From: Haloglycomyces albus DSM 45210
Lineage (GTDB): Bacteria > Actinomycetota > Actinomycetes > Mycobacteriales > Micromonosporaceae
Reading direction: 5' to 3'
Length of the DNA: 64,000 nt
Assembly (NCBI RefSeq): GCF_000527155.1
Contig: NZ_AZUQ01000001.1
Span: 3,471,420 to 3,535,419 of the forward strand
Below, in pieces: positions 44,208 through 52,540 of this stretch (the first letter of the stretch is position 1; every line of letters starts with the position of its first letter). The notes under the pieces are model-generated. The model made no database searches. It was not told where the DNA came from and saw nothing but the letters and a program-made list of their open reading frames with translations. Made by a program: the position numbers and the translations under genes.

Positions 44208-44520
44208 CGTGACATCATGACGTCCAAGGGTGGGTTTCACCCCGTTACCCTGGTTCGGCTTGCTCTCCGGAGTGCGGATGAACAGTCGAACGGGCCTTGA
44301 CTCATTCCTCAGTGTAGTGCCGAATCGGTGGTCCTGGTGGTAACCAGTGGTGGAATACTAGGCCTTGGCCTCAGTTAAGGCAAGTGGCGCAAGTCTAATG
44401 AAGCCGATATTTTCTCGATGGTATCGATTCGGGGGACCGTCGGGTATCGGGTGGTCGTTCGGGTCGACAATTACTCACACAGGCTTTTCCATTACCGGCG
44501 TGGTTCGGCCGCCGGTGGAA

Positions 44521-44560
44521 AACCGGGCAATCGGTCCCTAGGAGGACCGACTGCCCGGTT
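44521..44560. terminator. Terminator of the DAHP synthase gene
   Basis: AACCGGGCA (44521-44529) and TCGGTCC pair with GGACCGA and TGCCCGGTT (44552-44560). On the minus strand the hairpin is followed by TTTT-like sequence, 29 bases after the DAHP synthase stop. The rest of 44228-44520 holds no gene that I can support. Confidence 0.85.
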
Positions 44561-44588
44561 CGCTGGTGGTGTCTATCCTGCTTTCGCC

Positions 44589-46013
<1,425 letters not shown>

Positions 46014-46364
46014 CTACCTACAACACGGCACACATGATTCCACCTTAGGCAACCGTACCCCCGCACCAACGACGACACCAGTAGTGATTCCCACACACCG
46101 GGCACAGTGGTAACGATCTCATAACAGTTTCAACGTATGCCACGTGACAGCGTCACTTAGACGGGTATAAGCGTCTCTGTCCGCAAGTCGCCTCAGCACC
46201 TTCCGGACTGGGCGGATGTGACCCACGATCCGAATTAGTAGCGACGGAACCTCCCCCATCCTCTTCACTGCCGCTCTTAATTCCCTGTGCGCACGTCGAA
46301 ATTCAGGCCAATAATTCTGGTAGTTGGCAATGCGCCCCAACTAGGTATTGTGTTCGAACACTCG

Positions 46365-46667
46365 TCAAGTAACAGTGTTCGAATCCCATCCTTCAGAGAC
46401 GTCCACGTCTGAGCCGTCCTTAGGGTCACCTTCTTCGAAATGAAGACCCCAAACCAATAGCATCCTGTCGTCATCTGCGAGCCATACACCTGTTATCGCT
46501 GGGGGTGAACCATCAGCTAGGAGTTTAGGCGGGGTAAGACCCAGCTCATTCACTCCATACTCGCCTAGTTCTTTCGATCCCCACCAATCCGCATTCTTTT
46601 CGTGTAGATCGGCAAGTTGCTCTTCAGAGGCTTCAACTGGGTAGTAGTTTGTGCCACCGATTTTCAT
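46365..46667 (-). CDS. Candidate immunity protein for the deaminase toxin
   Basis: The 100-residue acidic protein starts MKIGGTNYYPVEASEEQL and contains a WLADDDRMLLVWGLHFEEGD strand pair. It overlaps the deaminase toxin stop by four bases (ATGA), so the two are translationally coupled. Immunity proteins of contact-dependent toxins are normally small, acidic and encoded directly downstream. I cannot place it firmly in a named Imm family, although Imm1-type proteins often accompany SCP1.201 deaminases. The role is inferred from position. Confidence 0.65.
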   Translation of the reverse strand: MKIGGTNYYPVEASEEQLADLHEKNADWWGSKELGEYGVNELGLTPPKLLADGSPPAITGVWLADDDRMLLVWGLHFEEGDPKDGSDVDVSEGWDSNTVT

Positions 46668-47443
46668 TTCAAAGCTTCTCCTGTCCCCTCAATCACCAGT
46701 TCCTCTGGCGATCCACCACCTTCACGAGTTACCCATATCTTGAGCTTACTTTTCCTCGGTAGAACTTTCGGAAGGTTGACGTCGCAGCGGTAAGGATCTC
46801 TGCTAACACTGCCACATGGAGGCAGGTTCAAGTAAAGGACCGCCCGCTTAACGTTTCGCTGCCGCATGTAGGCAGCTACATGACCTTCAACGTGATACGT
46901 CGTTGTTACTTCCGGCTGTCTCCAGAAGTCTTTCAGGTCAGCGTCGTTAGCTGCTGGCCCCTTTCGACCAGCATTCAACACTCCAGTGATTTGGACCCCA
47001 TCAGGAGAATATAGAACCCCTCGCGCTGAAATGTCCCCATCCTTGTTCCTCGGCCACCCAACACGCTGGATTCGTTCAATACACTCCCTGTGCGGCTTAT
47101 TCGGGTGGAAGCCAGGAACCCTGTGATTCTTAGGCCACTTCGGCCCAGGTGTCGAATCCTCTTTTGATGATGTGCCCGCCCCACCGTTGTTTAAGGCTTG
47201 AGCGCCCTCTACCAATCCCCCTGCATCTTCCACATCCCTCTTCACCGCCGCCACAGTTGAAATGGCTTGGGCTAGCAATTCGCTTACTTGGTGAACCTGC
47301 TGTGCGTCGCTCGACCCAAGCGCGTCGAGCTGATTCGCAATTTCGTCGGCTTCCTGCCGCGTGCTTTCCAACTGAGCTACTAGCTCATCAGCGGCGTGAC
47401 CACCTTGGTTGATTTGTCCTGACAGGTCAGCAAGCGAACCCAT
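46664..47443 (-). CDS. DddA/SCP1.201-type cytidine deaminase toxin
   Basis: The 259-residue protein has a coiled-coil N-terminus (about 1-90), a short linker and a C-terminal deaminase domain. The deaminase zinc site is visible as the HxE motif in HVEGHVAAYMR and the cysteine pair in PPCGSVSRDPYRC, followed by the LPKVLP ending typical of SCP1.201-like deaminases, the family of the double-strand DNA cytosine deaminase DddA. Here the two cysteines are nine residues apart, more than in DddA. There is no signal peptide, so delivery by type VII secretion or another route is an open question. Start at 47443, with GGAGAG about five bases upstream. Confidence 0.85.
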   Translation of the reverse strand: MGSLADLSGQINQGGHAADELVAQLESTRQEADEIANQLDALGSSDAQQVHQVSELLAQAISTVAAVKRDVEDAGGLVEGAQALNNGGAGTSSKEDSTPGPKWPKNHRVPGFHPNKPHRECIERIQRVGWPRNKDGDISARGVLYSPDGVQITGVLNAGRKGPAANDADLKDFWRQPEVTTTYHVEGHVAAYMRQRNVKRAVLYLNLPPCGSVSRDPYRCDVNLPKVLPRKSKLKIWVTREGGGSPEELVIEGTGEALK

Positions 47444-47557
47444 ACGTCTCTCCTACTGGTCGGGGGATGATCCGCCCAGAGACTAATTGAGCGCCATCAC
47501 AATGGTCAAGAGCACAGTCTGGATGCCTACCTATTTCGAAAGCACTAATACTGAAAA

Positions 47558-47584
47558 GAGGCCGAAGCGTTTCGCTCCGACCTC
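47558..47584 (-). terminator. Terminator of the XRE-DUF397 operon
   Basis: On the minus strand, a 12-bp stem with two G-T pairs and an AAA loop is followed by TTTT. It lies 23 bases after the DUF397 stop. The interval to the deaminase start at 47443 shows nothing else. Confidence 0.8.
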
Positions 47585-47606
47585 GTAATGATGAGTCGTC
47601 GCCGTC

Positions 47607-47777
47607 TTACCGGCCAAGGATTGCCGCCCAGTCGGCAGCTGATGCCGACAACACTGGGCTCTCGTTGAGCTTCGAATCCTTTACCTCAACTTCTGCCGGA
47701 CCTTCACCAAGGCGCACTTCGACGCAATTGCTGTTTCCCGCGCTGCGACTTGACTTCCTCCACTTTCTATTTAGCAT
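47607..47777 (-). CDS. DUF397 protein (56 residues)
   Basis: A 56-codon frame encodes a product with RKWRKSSRSAGNSNCVEVRL, then VEVKDSKLNESPVLSAS and a C-terminal ADWAAILGR. This is the unmistakable DUF397 pattern of actinobacteria, relatives of which partner XRE-DUF5753 regulators in development and antibiotic control. Its ATG overlaps the end of the regulator gene by 11 bases, and GGAGGAG lies within the regulator's last codons, so translation is coupled. DUF397 proteins are proposed to bind and modulate, or be antagonised by, their cognate regulator. Confidence 0.92.
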   Translation of the reverse strand: MLNRKWRKSSRSAGNSNCVEVRLGEGPAEVEVKDSKLNESPVLSASAADWAAILGR

Positions 47778-48570
47778 TCAGGTACTCCTCCAACGGTTTA
47801 GCTAGTCTGGATACTCGATTAAACATGTCAAGTTTGTCCGCAACCTCGTCCGGGTGTTCTTTATACGTTGACCCATCTGGCTCGGAGTATACGAACGGTG
47901 GTGCCGTGTCCTCTTCCGCAGGAAGAAAGATCTCATAGCCCATAAACATGTACGGGTGGGGTATGGGAACAACTCTAATATCCCACCCCCGTGACTGCGC
48001 TTCTTTGAGTCGTGACAACTGTAGATCACGACACGCCATGCGGCTCAAAGAAATCATGGCAGCTTCGCCAAGCACGGCTACAACCTGAATATTGTTGCCC
48101 CGGCGCACAATCTCCTTATATCGGCTGGCTTTCATCTGCCACGCATCTTGATACGTGGCATCGTCATAACGTTCGTCCTGCATCTCCGGACTGAAGTGGT
48201 ACTCCTCTAGCTGAAGGAACCCAACAACAAATTGTGGATCATATGTCAGGACTGACTGATAGCTAGACGCTGCCCGAAGCAAGGGGCGAATCTCAAATTT
48301 ACTCGTTGACAAGTCTCCATCATCACGATGGTTATAAAGCATCCGTACATAGTGCCGTGTACTATCAGGAGCTCTATATGTATCAAAGATAGTAGTCAAC
48401 GAGTGCTGGTGCGGTTGGTTCTCCCCCGTCTCCCATTTCCGAACAGTTTCACCGCTACTGACACCAATATCACGCGCCGCTTCAGCACGGGATAGCCGAG
48501 CAACATTGCGCATTTCCTCGAACTCCCAGGCCAACAAGGACCTTACTAGTCTAGAGTCAGCCAATGGCAT
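47767..48570 (-). CDS. XRE-family regulator with DUF5753 domain
   Basis: The 267-residue protein has an N-terminal Cro/C1 helix-turn-helix (about 12-70, SRAEAARDIGVSSGETVRKWETG) and a C-terminal DUF5753 domain (from about 90), the standard architecture of the actinobacterial WhiJ/BldB-linked regulators. ATG 48570 is preferred; GTG codons at 48573 and 48576 are alternatives. It is cotranscribed with DUF397 and divergent from the operon starting at 48779. The large inverted repeat in the intergenic region is the obvious candidate binding site. Confidence 0.92.
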   Translation of the reverse strand: MPLADSRLVRSLLAWEFEEMRNVARLSRAEAARDIGVSSGETVRKWETGENQPHQHSLTTIFDTYRAPDSTRHYVRMLYNHRDDGDLSTSKFEIRPLLRAASSYQSVLTYDPQFVVGFLQLEEYHFSPEMQDERYDDATYQDAWQMKASRYKEIVRRGNNIQVVAVLGEAAMISLSRMACRDLQLSRLKEAQSRGWDIRVVPIPHPYMFMGYEIFLPAEEDTAPPFVYSEPDGSTYKEHPDEVADKLDMFNRVSRLAKPLEEYLNAK

Positions 48571-48676
48571 CACCACCTATTGAATTGGCTCGTTTTAATT
48601 GTGGTAGGTCTAGCTTACGATATCGTGCGGTGCAATCAAGGCGGGAACCCGACACTATTGTCCCCCCAGCTCAAAG

Positions 48677-48771
48677 TCCTTACATTCGATTCATGGCGCA
48701 AGGCAAGCACGGTCTGTTAGGAGGAAACCTGCGCCACAGCTGATAGCTCAAATATGAATCGAATGTAAGGA
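48677..48771. repeat. 18-bp inverted repeat upstream of the 48779 operon
   Basis: TCCTTACATTCGATTCAT (48677-48694) is the exact reverse complement of 48754-48771, with 59 bases between. A second inner pair, TGGCGCA (48694-48700) and TGCGCCA (48730-48736), stacks on it. The right arm contains the AAGGA ribosome site of the 48779 gene. The element could be two operators for the adjacent XRE regulator, or a transcript hairpin that hides the ribosome site. Confidence 0.8.
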
Positions 48772-48778
48772 ACTGCGG

Positions 48779-49114
48779 ATGAAAACCCAGGCGCTCAAGG
48801 CGCTCAGACGACGACTACGTATTGGCTCGACCAACCAAAAGCGACTGTCTAATGATGAACCGATAGTTCTTGGCGACTTTCGTATCGTTAATGACAAATA
48901 TGAGGTTCAGCTTTCTCGGCAGCCTGACACTGTGCTGGTGGATCGCGTTCATGATCTCGGCACATCGTCGTGCGAACTGATGATTTCACGACCATTCTCC
49001 GACACGCCGGAGGAAACATGGAGCTGGGAAACTACTTCCCAATCGTATACACGTTCGGTGATCCGGCGCGAAACGCGGGTACTCGTCAACCGGTATCGGG
49101 CCACTCAGCGTTAA
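48779..49114 (+). CDS. Uncharacterised protein, first gene of accessory operon
   Basis: The 111-residue product has a basic N-terminus (KTQALKALRRRLRIG), no membrane helix and a beta-rich middle (VLGDFRIVNDKYEVQL). It resembles nothing I recognise. AAGGA lies seven bases before the ATG, inside the right arm of the inverted repeat. It is followed at nine bases by another unknown gene and then an epimerase and a NUDIX gene, all on one strand and nearly abutting, so it is probably part of one pathway. Confidence 0.6.
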   Translation: MKTQALKALRRRLRIGSTNQKRLSNDEPIVLGDFRIVNDKYEVQLSRQPDTVLVDRVHDLGTSSCELMISRPFSDTPEETWSWETTSQSYTRSVIRRETRVLVNRYRATQR

Positions 49115-49122
49115 GGGGGTGT

Positions 49123-49425
49123 ATGAGCGACATGATCAGACAACGGCTAGACACGAACGGCATCAACGAGGAATCAAACCATGTCTCCTATAGAAACGAT
49201 GGGTCCTCACGGCATCGGGTCCCCATCGGCAATTGGTTCGCACAACTCAACGGCGATACCGTCCATGTTTACGATACAGCGACCAATGACCCGGTCGTCT
49301 CTATTGCCCGAGCACCCGACGGCCCCGTGGAATGGCACGGCGCATCCAAGGTGCTGGGAGCCGGGCTCAGGCGTCACGTTCTAGACAACGTCCAGGACGT
49401 CACTCCGGATCAGTGGTGGAGGTAA
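49123..49425 (+). CDS. Uncharacterised 100-residue protein (DUF397-like feel)
   Basis: This frame starts at ATG 49123 with GGGGG just upstream. The product has a conserved-looking core, VPIGNWFAQLNGDTVHVYDTATNDPVVSIARAPDGPVEWHG, ending in VTPDQWWR. The pattern of a short beta-rich domain ending in a tryptophan-rich tail is reminiscent of small DUF397-associated proteins, but I cannot assign it. It is the second gene of the operon that leads into the epimerase. Confidence 0.55.
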   Translation: MSDMIRQRLDTNGINEESNHVSYRNDGSSRHRVPIGNWFAQLNGDTVHVYDTATNDPVVSIARAPDGPVEWHGASKVLGAGLRRHVLDNVQDVTPDQWWR

Positions 49426-49434
49426 AGAGCTGAG

Positions 49435-50352
49435 ATGTCTTACAAAAACATCCTGGTCACAGGCGGGGCGGGGTACATCGGGTCACATCTAATCTACACC
49501 TTGGCCCACCGTTTCCCTGGTGCGAGCATCACGAGTCTCGACAACTACTTCCTCGGCCGATCAACTCGGCATGTCCCGTCTCCCAATGTCCATTACCTAC
49601 GGGGCCATACTAAGAACCTTTCCAAAATCTGGGGAGTTCTCCAAGCGTCGTCCCCCGATATTATCTTCCACTTGGGCGAGTACAGCCGTATTCCAACCGC
49701 GTTCGATGACGAGCACCTGATCTGGGATTACAACACCATTGGCACCCATGAAATTCTGCAATTCGCTAGGAAACATGGATCAAAGCTCATGTATTCCGGT
49801 TCATCGTCCATTTTTGGCAACCAGGGTGACGACCGCCGGCTCAATCCATATTCTGCGTCCAAAGCAGCCAACTGCGAGTTGATTCGAAACTGGGGCGATT
49901 GGTACGGCCTAGAATACGTTATCTGCTACTTCCACAACGTCTACGGGCCACGATTGCTGAGCACCGGTCGGTATGCAGGCGTGATCGGTCGTTTTATGGA
50001 ACAGTATCGTCGGGGGTTGCCGTTGACCGTCGTTGCGCCGGGCACGCAGACCAGGGATTTCACACACATTGATGACACTATCGCCGGGATCGTCGACTGC
50101 GCCACGCATGGATCTGGAGACGACTATCTCATCGGGACAGGAAAAGAACACTCGATGCACGATGTAGCCCAAATGTTCGAAGCTCCGTACGGGCTCATCC
50201 CACCCCAACGGGGAGAAAGAGCCCATGGCCGCGCCGACAACCGCAAAGTCCGCAGTCTCGGCTGGAAACCCCGACACGACCTCCCATCATTCATTCACCA
50301 CTTTACGACTACCGTGCGCAAAACACGACAGATACGAAAGGACCTCGCATGA
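49435..50352 (+). CDS. NAD-dependent nucleotide-sugar epimerase/dehydratase
   Basis: The 305-residue extended short-chain dehydrogenase has the NAD motif VTGGAGYIGSHL, the catalytic YSASK motif (NPYSASKAA) with serines in YSGSSSIFG upstream, and NVYGPR followed by TRDFTHIDD, all typical of UDP-glucose 4-epimerase-like enzymes. It probably acts on a nucleotide sugar. A sugar-nucleotide enzyme in an accessory operon with a NUDIX hydrolase hints at a small modified nucleotide or glycan product. Its stop overlaps the NUDIX start by four bases. Confidence 0.88.
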   Translation: MSYKNILVTGGAGYIGSHLIYTLAHRFPGASITSLDNYFLGRSTRHVPSPNVHYLRGHTKNLSKIWGVLQASSPDIIFHLGEYSRIPTAFDDEHLIWDYNTIGTHEILQFARKHGSKLMYSGSSSIFGNQGDDRRLNPYSASKAANCELIRNWGDWYGLEYVICYFHNVYGPRLLSTGRYAGVIGRFMEQYRRGLPLTVVAPGTQTRDFTHIDDTIAGIVDCATHGSGDDYLIGTGKEHSMHDVAQMFEAPYGLIPPQRGERAHGRADNRKVRSLGWKPRHDLPSFIHHFTTTVRKTRQIRKDLA

Positions 50353-50819
50353 CGACAGACTATACAAACTATCCACATCCGTTGCACAGTGTGGCGACTG
50401 TAGGGATCGTATGGCACAACAACCAAGTATTGCTCATCCGCCGTGCCGACAACGATCTATGGGAGCCTCCGGCCGGCATCTTGGAGTTTGAAGACGACCC
50501 CGAAACCGGTGTCGCCCGTGAGGTGAAGGAGGAAACCGGCATCGACGTCAAACCGGTAGCGCTCGCCGGAGTTCACAAGGAATTCTATGGGCATCCGATG
50601 ATGCCGGTAACCCTGATTTTCAAATGTGGCTATATCGCAGGTAAACCCACGACCTCGCCAGAGTCAAGCGAGGTCCGTTGGGTTCCGCTGGACGAGGCAA
50701 AATCTCTGGTGAGAGAGGCGCATATGGCACGTATCTATGATGCGGTGGATTACCCGTCTGACGGACCTGCGCCGCATCTGCGTGCTCATGATGGGAACAA
50801 GCTCCTGCCGAAGTGTTGA
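50349..50819 (+). CDS. NUDIX hydrolase
   Basis: The 156-residue protein has an intact Nudix box, beginning GILEFEDDPETGVAREV and ending KEETGID, which binds the metal and hydrolyses a nucleoside diphosphate linked to another moiety. The preceding strand VGIVWHNNQVLLIRRAD is typical of MutT-like members. It overlaps the epimerase stop (ATGA). The substrate is not evident; a nucleotide sugar would fit its partner. Confidence 0.9.
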   Translation: MTTDYTNYPHPLHSVATVGIVWHNNQVLLIRRADNDLWEPPAGILEFEDDPETGVAREVKEETGIDVKPVALAGVHKEFYGHPMMPVTLIFKCGYIAGKPTTSPESSEVRWVPLDEAKSLVREAHMARIYDAVDYPSDGPAPHLRAHDGNKLLPKC

Positions 50820-50949
50820 CAGATGAGAAGTTTTCTAATTGAGCGTCGTTTGTTCAATTAGGAATCGGTGGGAGGGTTGGAGCCGTCCCACCATAGCCCG
50901 CCTAGCCCAGTTCCTTCCCACGGGCATTGCAGTCACAGGGCGGGCACGG

Positions 50950-50983
50950 GGTGGCCCGGTCACGCGCGTTCTCCCGGGCCACC
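50950..50983. terminator. Hairpin after the NUDIX operon
   Basis: A perfect 10-bp stem (50950-50959 with 50974-50983) and 14-base loop lie 130 bases after the NUDIX stop. A weaker CTAATTGA/TCAATTAG stem (50835-50861) sits closer to the stop. One or both probably end the operon transcript. Confidence 0.5.
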
Positions 50984-51019
50984 TCACCTGCAATACCAAA
51001 ATAGCAGCTTAAGGCAATA

Positions 51020-51232
51020 ATGGAATGGGCCTGTCTCATGAACTCTGCACGTTATAAACGACAATACTGTCAGACATGCTCACAGTACTTCCAACTCTAC
51101 ATCGACTGGTGCAAATACGACTGCATTCCAGAGCAACACCCCGAGCATTGGCAACAAGCCAAACCGCGATTCAACCGTGACGACATTGACAAACGCCGGT
51201 TACAGGTGCCCACCACGATCACCCGTCCCTGA
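51020..51232 (+). CDS. Small cysteine-rich protein
   Basis: A 70-residue frame contains two CxxC-like pairs, YCQTCSQYF and WCKYDC, spaced 11 residues apart, suggesting a small zinc ribbon. AAGG lies seven bases before ATG 51020; ATG 51038 is an alternative. There is no recognisable family. It is transcribed toward the leftward phage-like genes, with a tandem hairpin between them. Confidence 0.4.
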   Translation: MEWACLMNSARYKRQYCQTCSQYFQLYIDWCKYDCIPEQHPEHWQQAKPRFNRDDIDKRRLQVPTTITRP

Positions 51233-51333
51233 CGTCCCCAGGGCCGATTTGGTTATCAGGGATGGGCGGTGGCTCGGTCAGGCCAACTGATCGGGCCATT
51301 ATAGACGCCGGCCGATCGTGGCACTCGGCTGGT

Positions 51334-51383
51334 GCCCGCCGTTTCGGCGGGCGGCGGCCCTAGGACCGACACCCTAGGGCCGC
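51334..51383. terminator. Tandem hairpins at the left end of the phage-like arm
   Basis: Two strong stems stand back to back: GCCCGCC/GGCGGGC (51334-51352) and an 11-bp perfect stem (51354-51364 with 51373-51383). They lie between converging units and are the likely terminator for the long leftward early transcript and for the small gene at 51020. The rest of 51233-51555 holds nothing I can support. Confidence 0.7.
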
Positions 51384-51555
51384 TACTTTCTACACCTCAG
51401 ATTCTAAGTTGGACGCAGACCACCAGCAGCATGAACTGCCATAGCAACCGGTTCCCGACCATAGTGGTGGCGCACCCGCACATCCCGCCCCGGTCGAGCC
51501 GGATCGTCAGATCGGTGGCGGAACCATATCAACCAATTGTGAGCCATCTGGACTA

Positions 51556-51753
51556 TCATGTCGTCCGCTCCTCTGCGTCGCTACGAATATCGATGAAACC
51601 CAACACCCGGTAGTACGCCTCATACGATCCAAGACGTTCGCTACGTCGCCGCTGATCGCGATCGCTGTCGCTTGCCATGTGTTCGGCTTCCGTGTCCAGG
51701 CGTTTAATTTCCGCATCAATCAGCCGTCTCAGTATCGTATTTGGATCAACCAT
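51556..51753 (-). CDS. Small helical phage-like protein
   Basis: The 65-residue protein starts MVDPNTILRRLIDAEIKRLDTEAEHMA and is strongly helical and charged. Its ATG overlaps the dNMP kinase stop as TGATG, so it is translated by coupling at the end of the leftward operon. No function can be assigned. Confidence 0.6.
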   Translation of the reverse strand: MVDPNTILRRLIDAEIKRLDTEAEHMASDSDRDQRRRSERLGSYEAYYRVLGFIDIRSDAEERTT

Positions 51754-52289
51754 CAACGCCACCTCCGAGACTTCAGTACCGCCAACATGCCCACTACGTC
51801 CTGCGCTATGCCACTCGCGTCGCTGTTATTCCCCAGCTCGAAATCGTGGTCAATCTCCGCTAGCTCCGTTTCGGAGTCATGGCTATTGGCCGGCCCAACG
51901 CCCTCTCGCGTGACCCGGACGATAAAGCCACCGCGCTGGCGGATCGCGTCAGCCTCATTGAGGTACCGCACATCCGAAATCACGGTGTCGGCGGATGGGT
52001 TCCAGTCGCGAACCAGCGCATCGATCCACACTGTTGCGCCGAGGTGTCGCCGGCAGGCATGGCCGAGGCGTTGGAGGTACCTGCGGTACTCGGGGTAGCG
52101 TTTGACGTGCTCTTCTCCATCCGAGAGCAGTTCGTCCAGGTTGTGGTAGCCAATAGTCGGGTTCATTTCCCGCAGGATCTGTTTGAGTTTGGAGGCAAAC
52201 GCCCGGTGTTCATAGCCGTAGTCGCGCACGAGTATGTCGGCTACAGTGGTTTTTCCGGTGCGGGCATAGCCGGTCAGTCCAATCAGCAT
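51753..52289 (-). CDS. Phage-type deoxynucleoside monophosphate kinase
   Basis: The 178-residue P-loop kinase has Walker A GYARTGKTT at the N-terminus and an ISDVRYLNEADAI motif in the second half, as in the dNMP kinases of T4-like and actinophages that phosphorylate dGMP, dTMP or modified dNMPs for replication. It overlaps the glutaredoxin-like gene by one base. The family call is good; substrate range is unknown. Confidence 0.85.
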   Translation of the reverse strand: MLIGLTGYARTGKTTVADILVRDYGYEHRAFASKLKQILREMNPTIGYHNLDELLSDGEEHVKRYPEYRRYLQRLGHACRRHLGATVWIDALVRDWNPSADTVISDVRYLNEADAIRQRGGFIVRVTREGVGPANSHDSETELAEIDHDFELGNNSDASGIAQDVVGMLAVLKSRRWR

Positions 52290-52540
52290 TAGGTGACCTC
52301 CTTAGTTTCCAATTCAGTCTGATGCAGTTCCATCCAGGCTCGGATCATGTCGGCCGAGGCGAGGTGTTGGCCGTTGGGTTGCACGAGCACTGGTGTGCCA
52401 AGGACGCCGTGGGATTGCGCGGTGAAGGGTTCATCGTTCTGGTCGATCACAGTGACTCTGTCGCCGAGGAATTCGGTGACGAGAGGAACGACGGCGCGGC
52501 TGCGGGCGGTCCGGTCGACGAACAGGAGGTACTTTGTCAT
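52289..52540 (-). CDS. Glutaredoxin/thioredoxin-fold protein lacking cysteines
   Basis: The 83-residue protein has the size and layout of NrdH-like glutaredoxins, with an N-terminal strand (YLLFVDR), a helix, and the cis-proline loop HGVLGTPVLVQPNG. The active-site CxxC position instead reads DRTAR, and the protein contains no cysteine at all. It cannot be a dithiol redox carrier. It is coupled to the polymerase stop by an ATGA overlap. Some phages use thioredoxin-fold proteins as polymerase processivity partners, which would fit its place but is inference. Confidence 0.7.
   Translation of the reverse strand: MTKYLLFVDRTARSRAVVPLVTEFLGDRVTVIDQNDEPFTAQSHGVLGTPVLVQPNGQHLASADMIRAWMELHQTELETKEVT

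Noticed and set aside
46147..46157. GTCTAAGTGAC match to the 13-base early motif
   Set aside because: Only the core GTCTAAGT agrees and it lies outside the phage-like early genes; probably chance.
46119..46340. 73-codon minus-strand frame downstream of the immunity gene
   Set aside because: It needs a TTG start with no ribosome site, and the product has no recognisable features, so I did not list it as a gene.
48604..48615. AGGTCTAGCTTA upstream of the XRE gene
   Set aside because: It shares AGGTCTA with the early motif but not the second half, and lies outside the early arm.
51393..51405. TCTAAGTTGGA match to the early motif in the gap near 51.4 kb
   Set aside because: Only seven bases of the core match and the flanks differ, so it was not counted as an eighth site.
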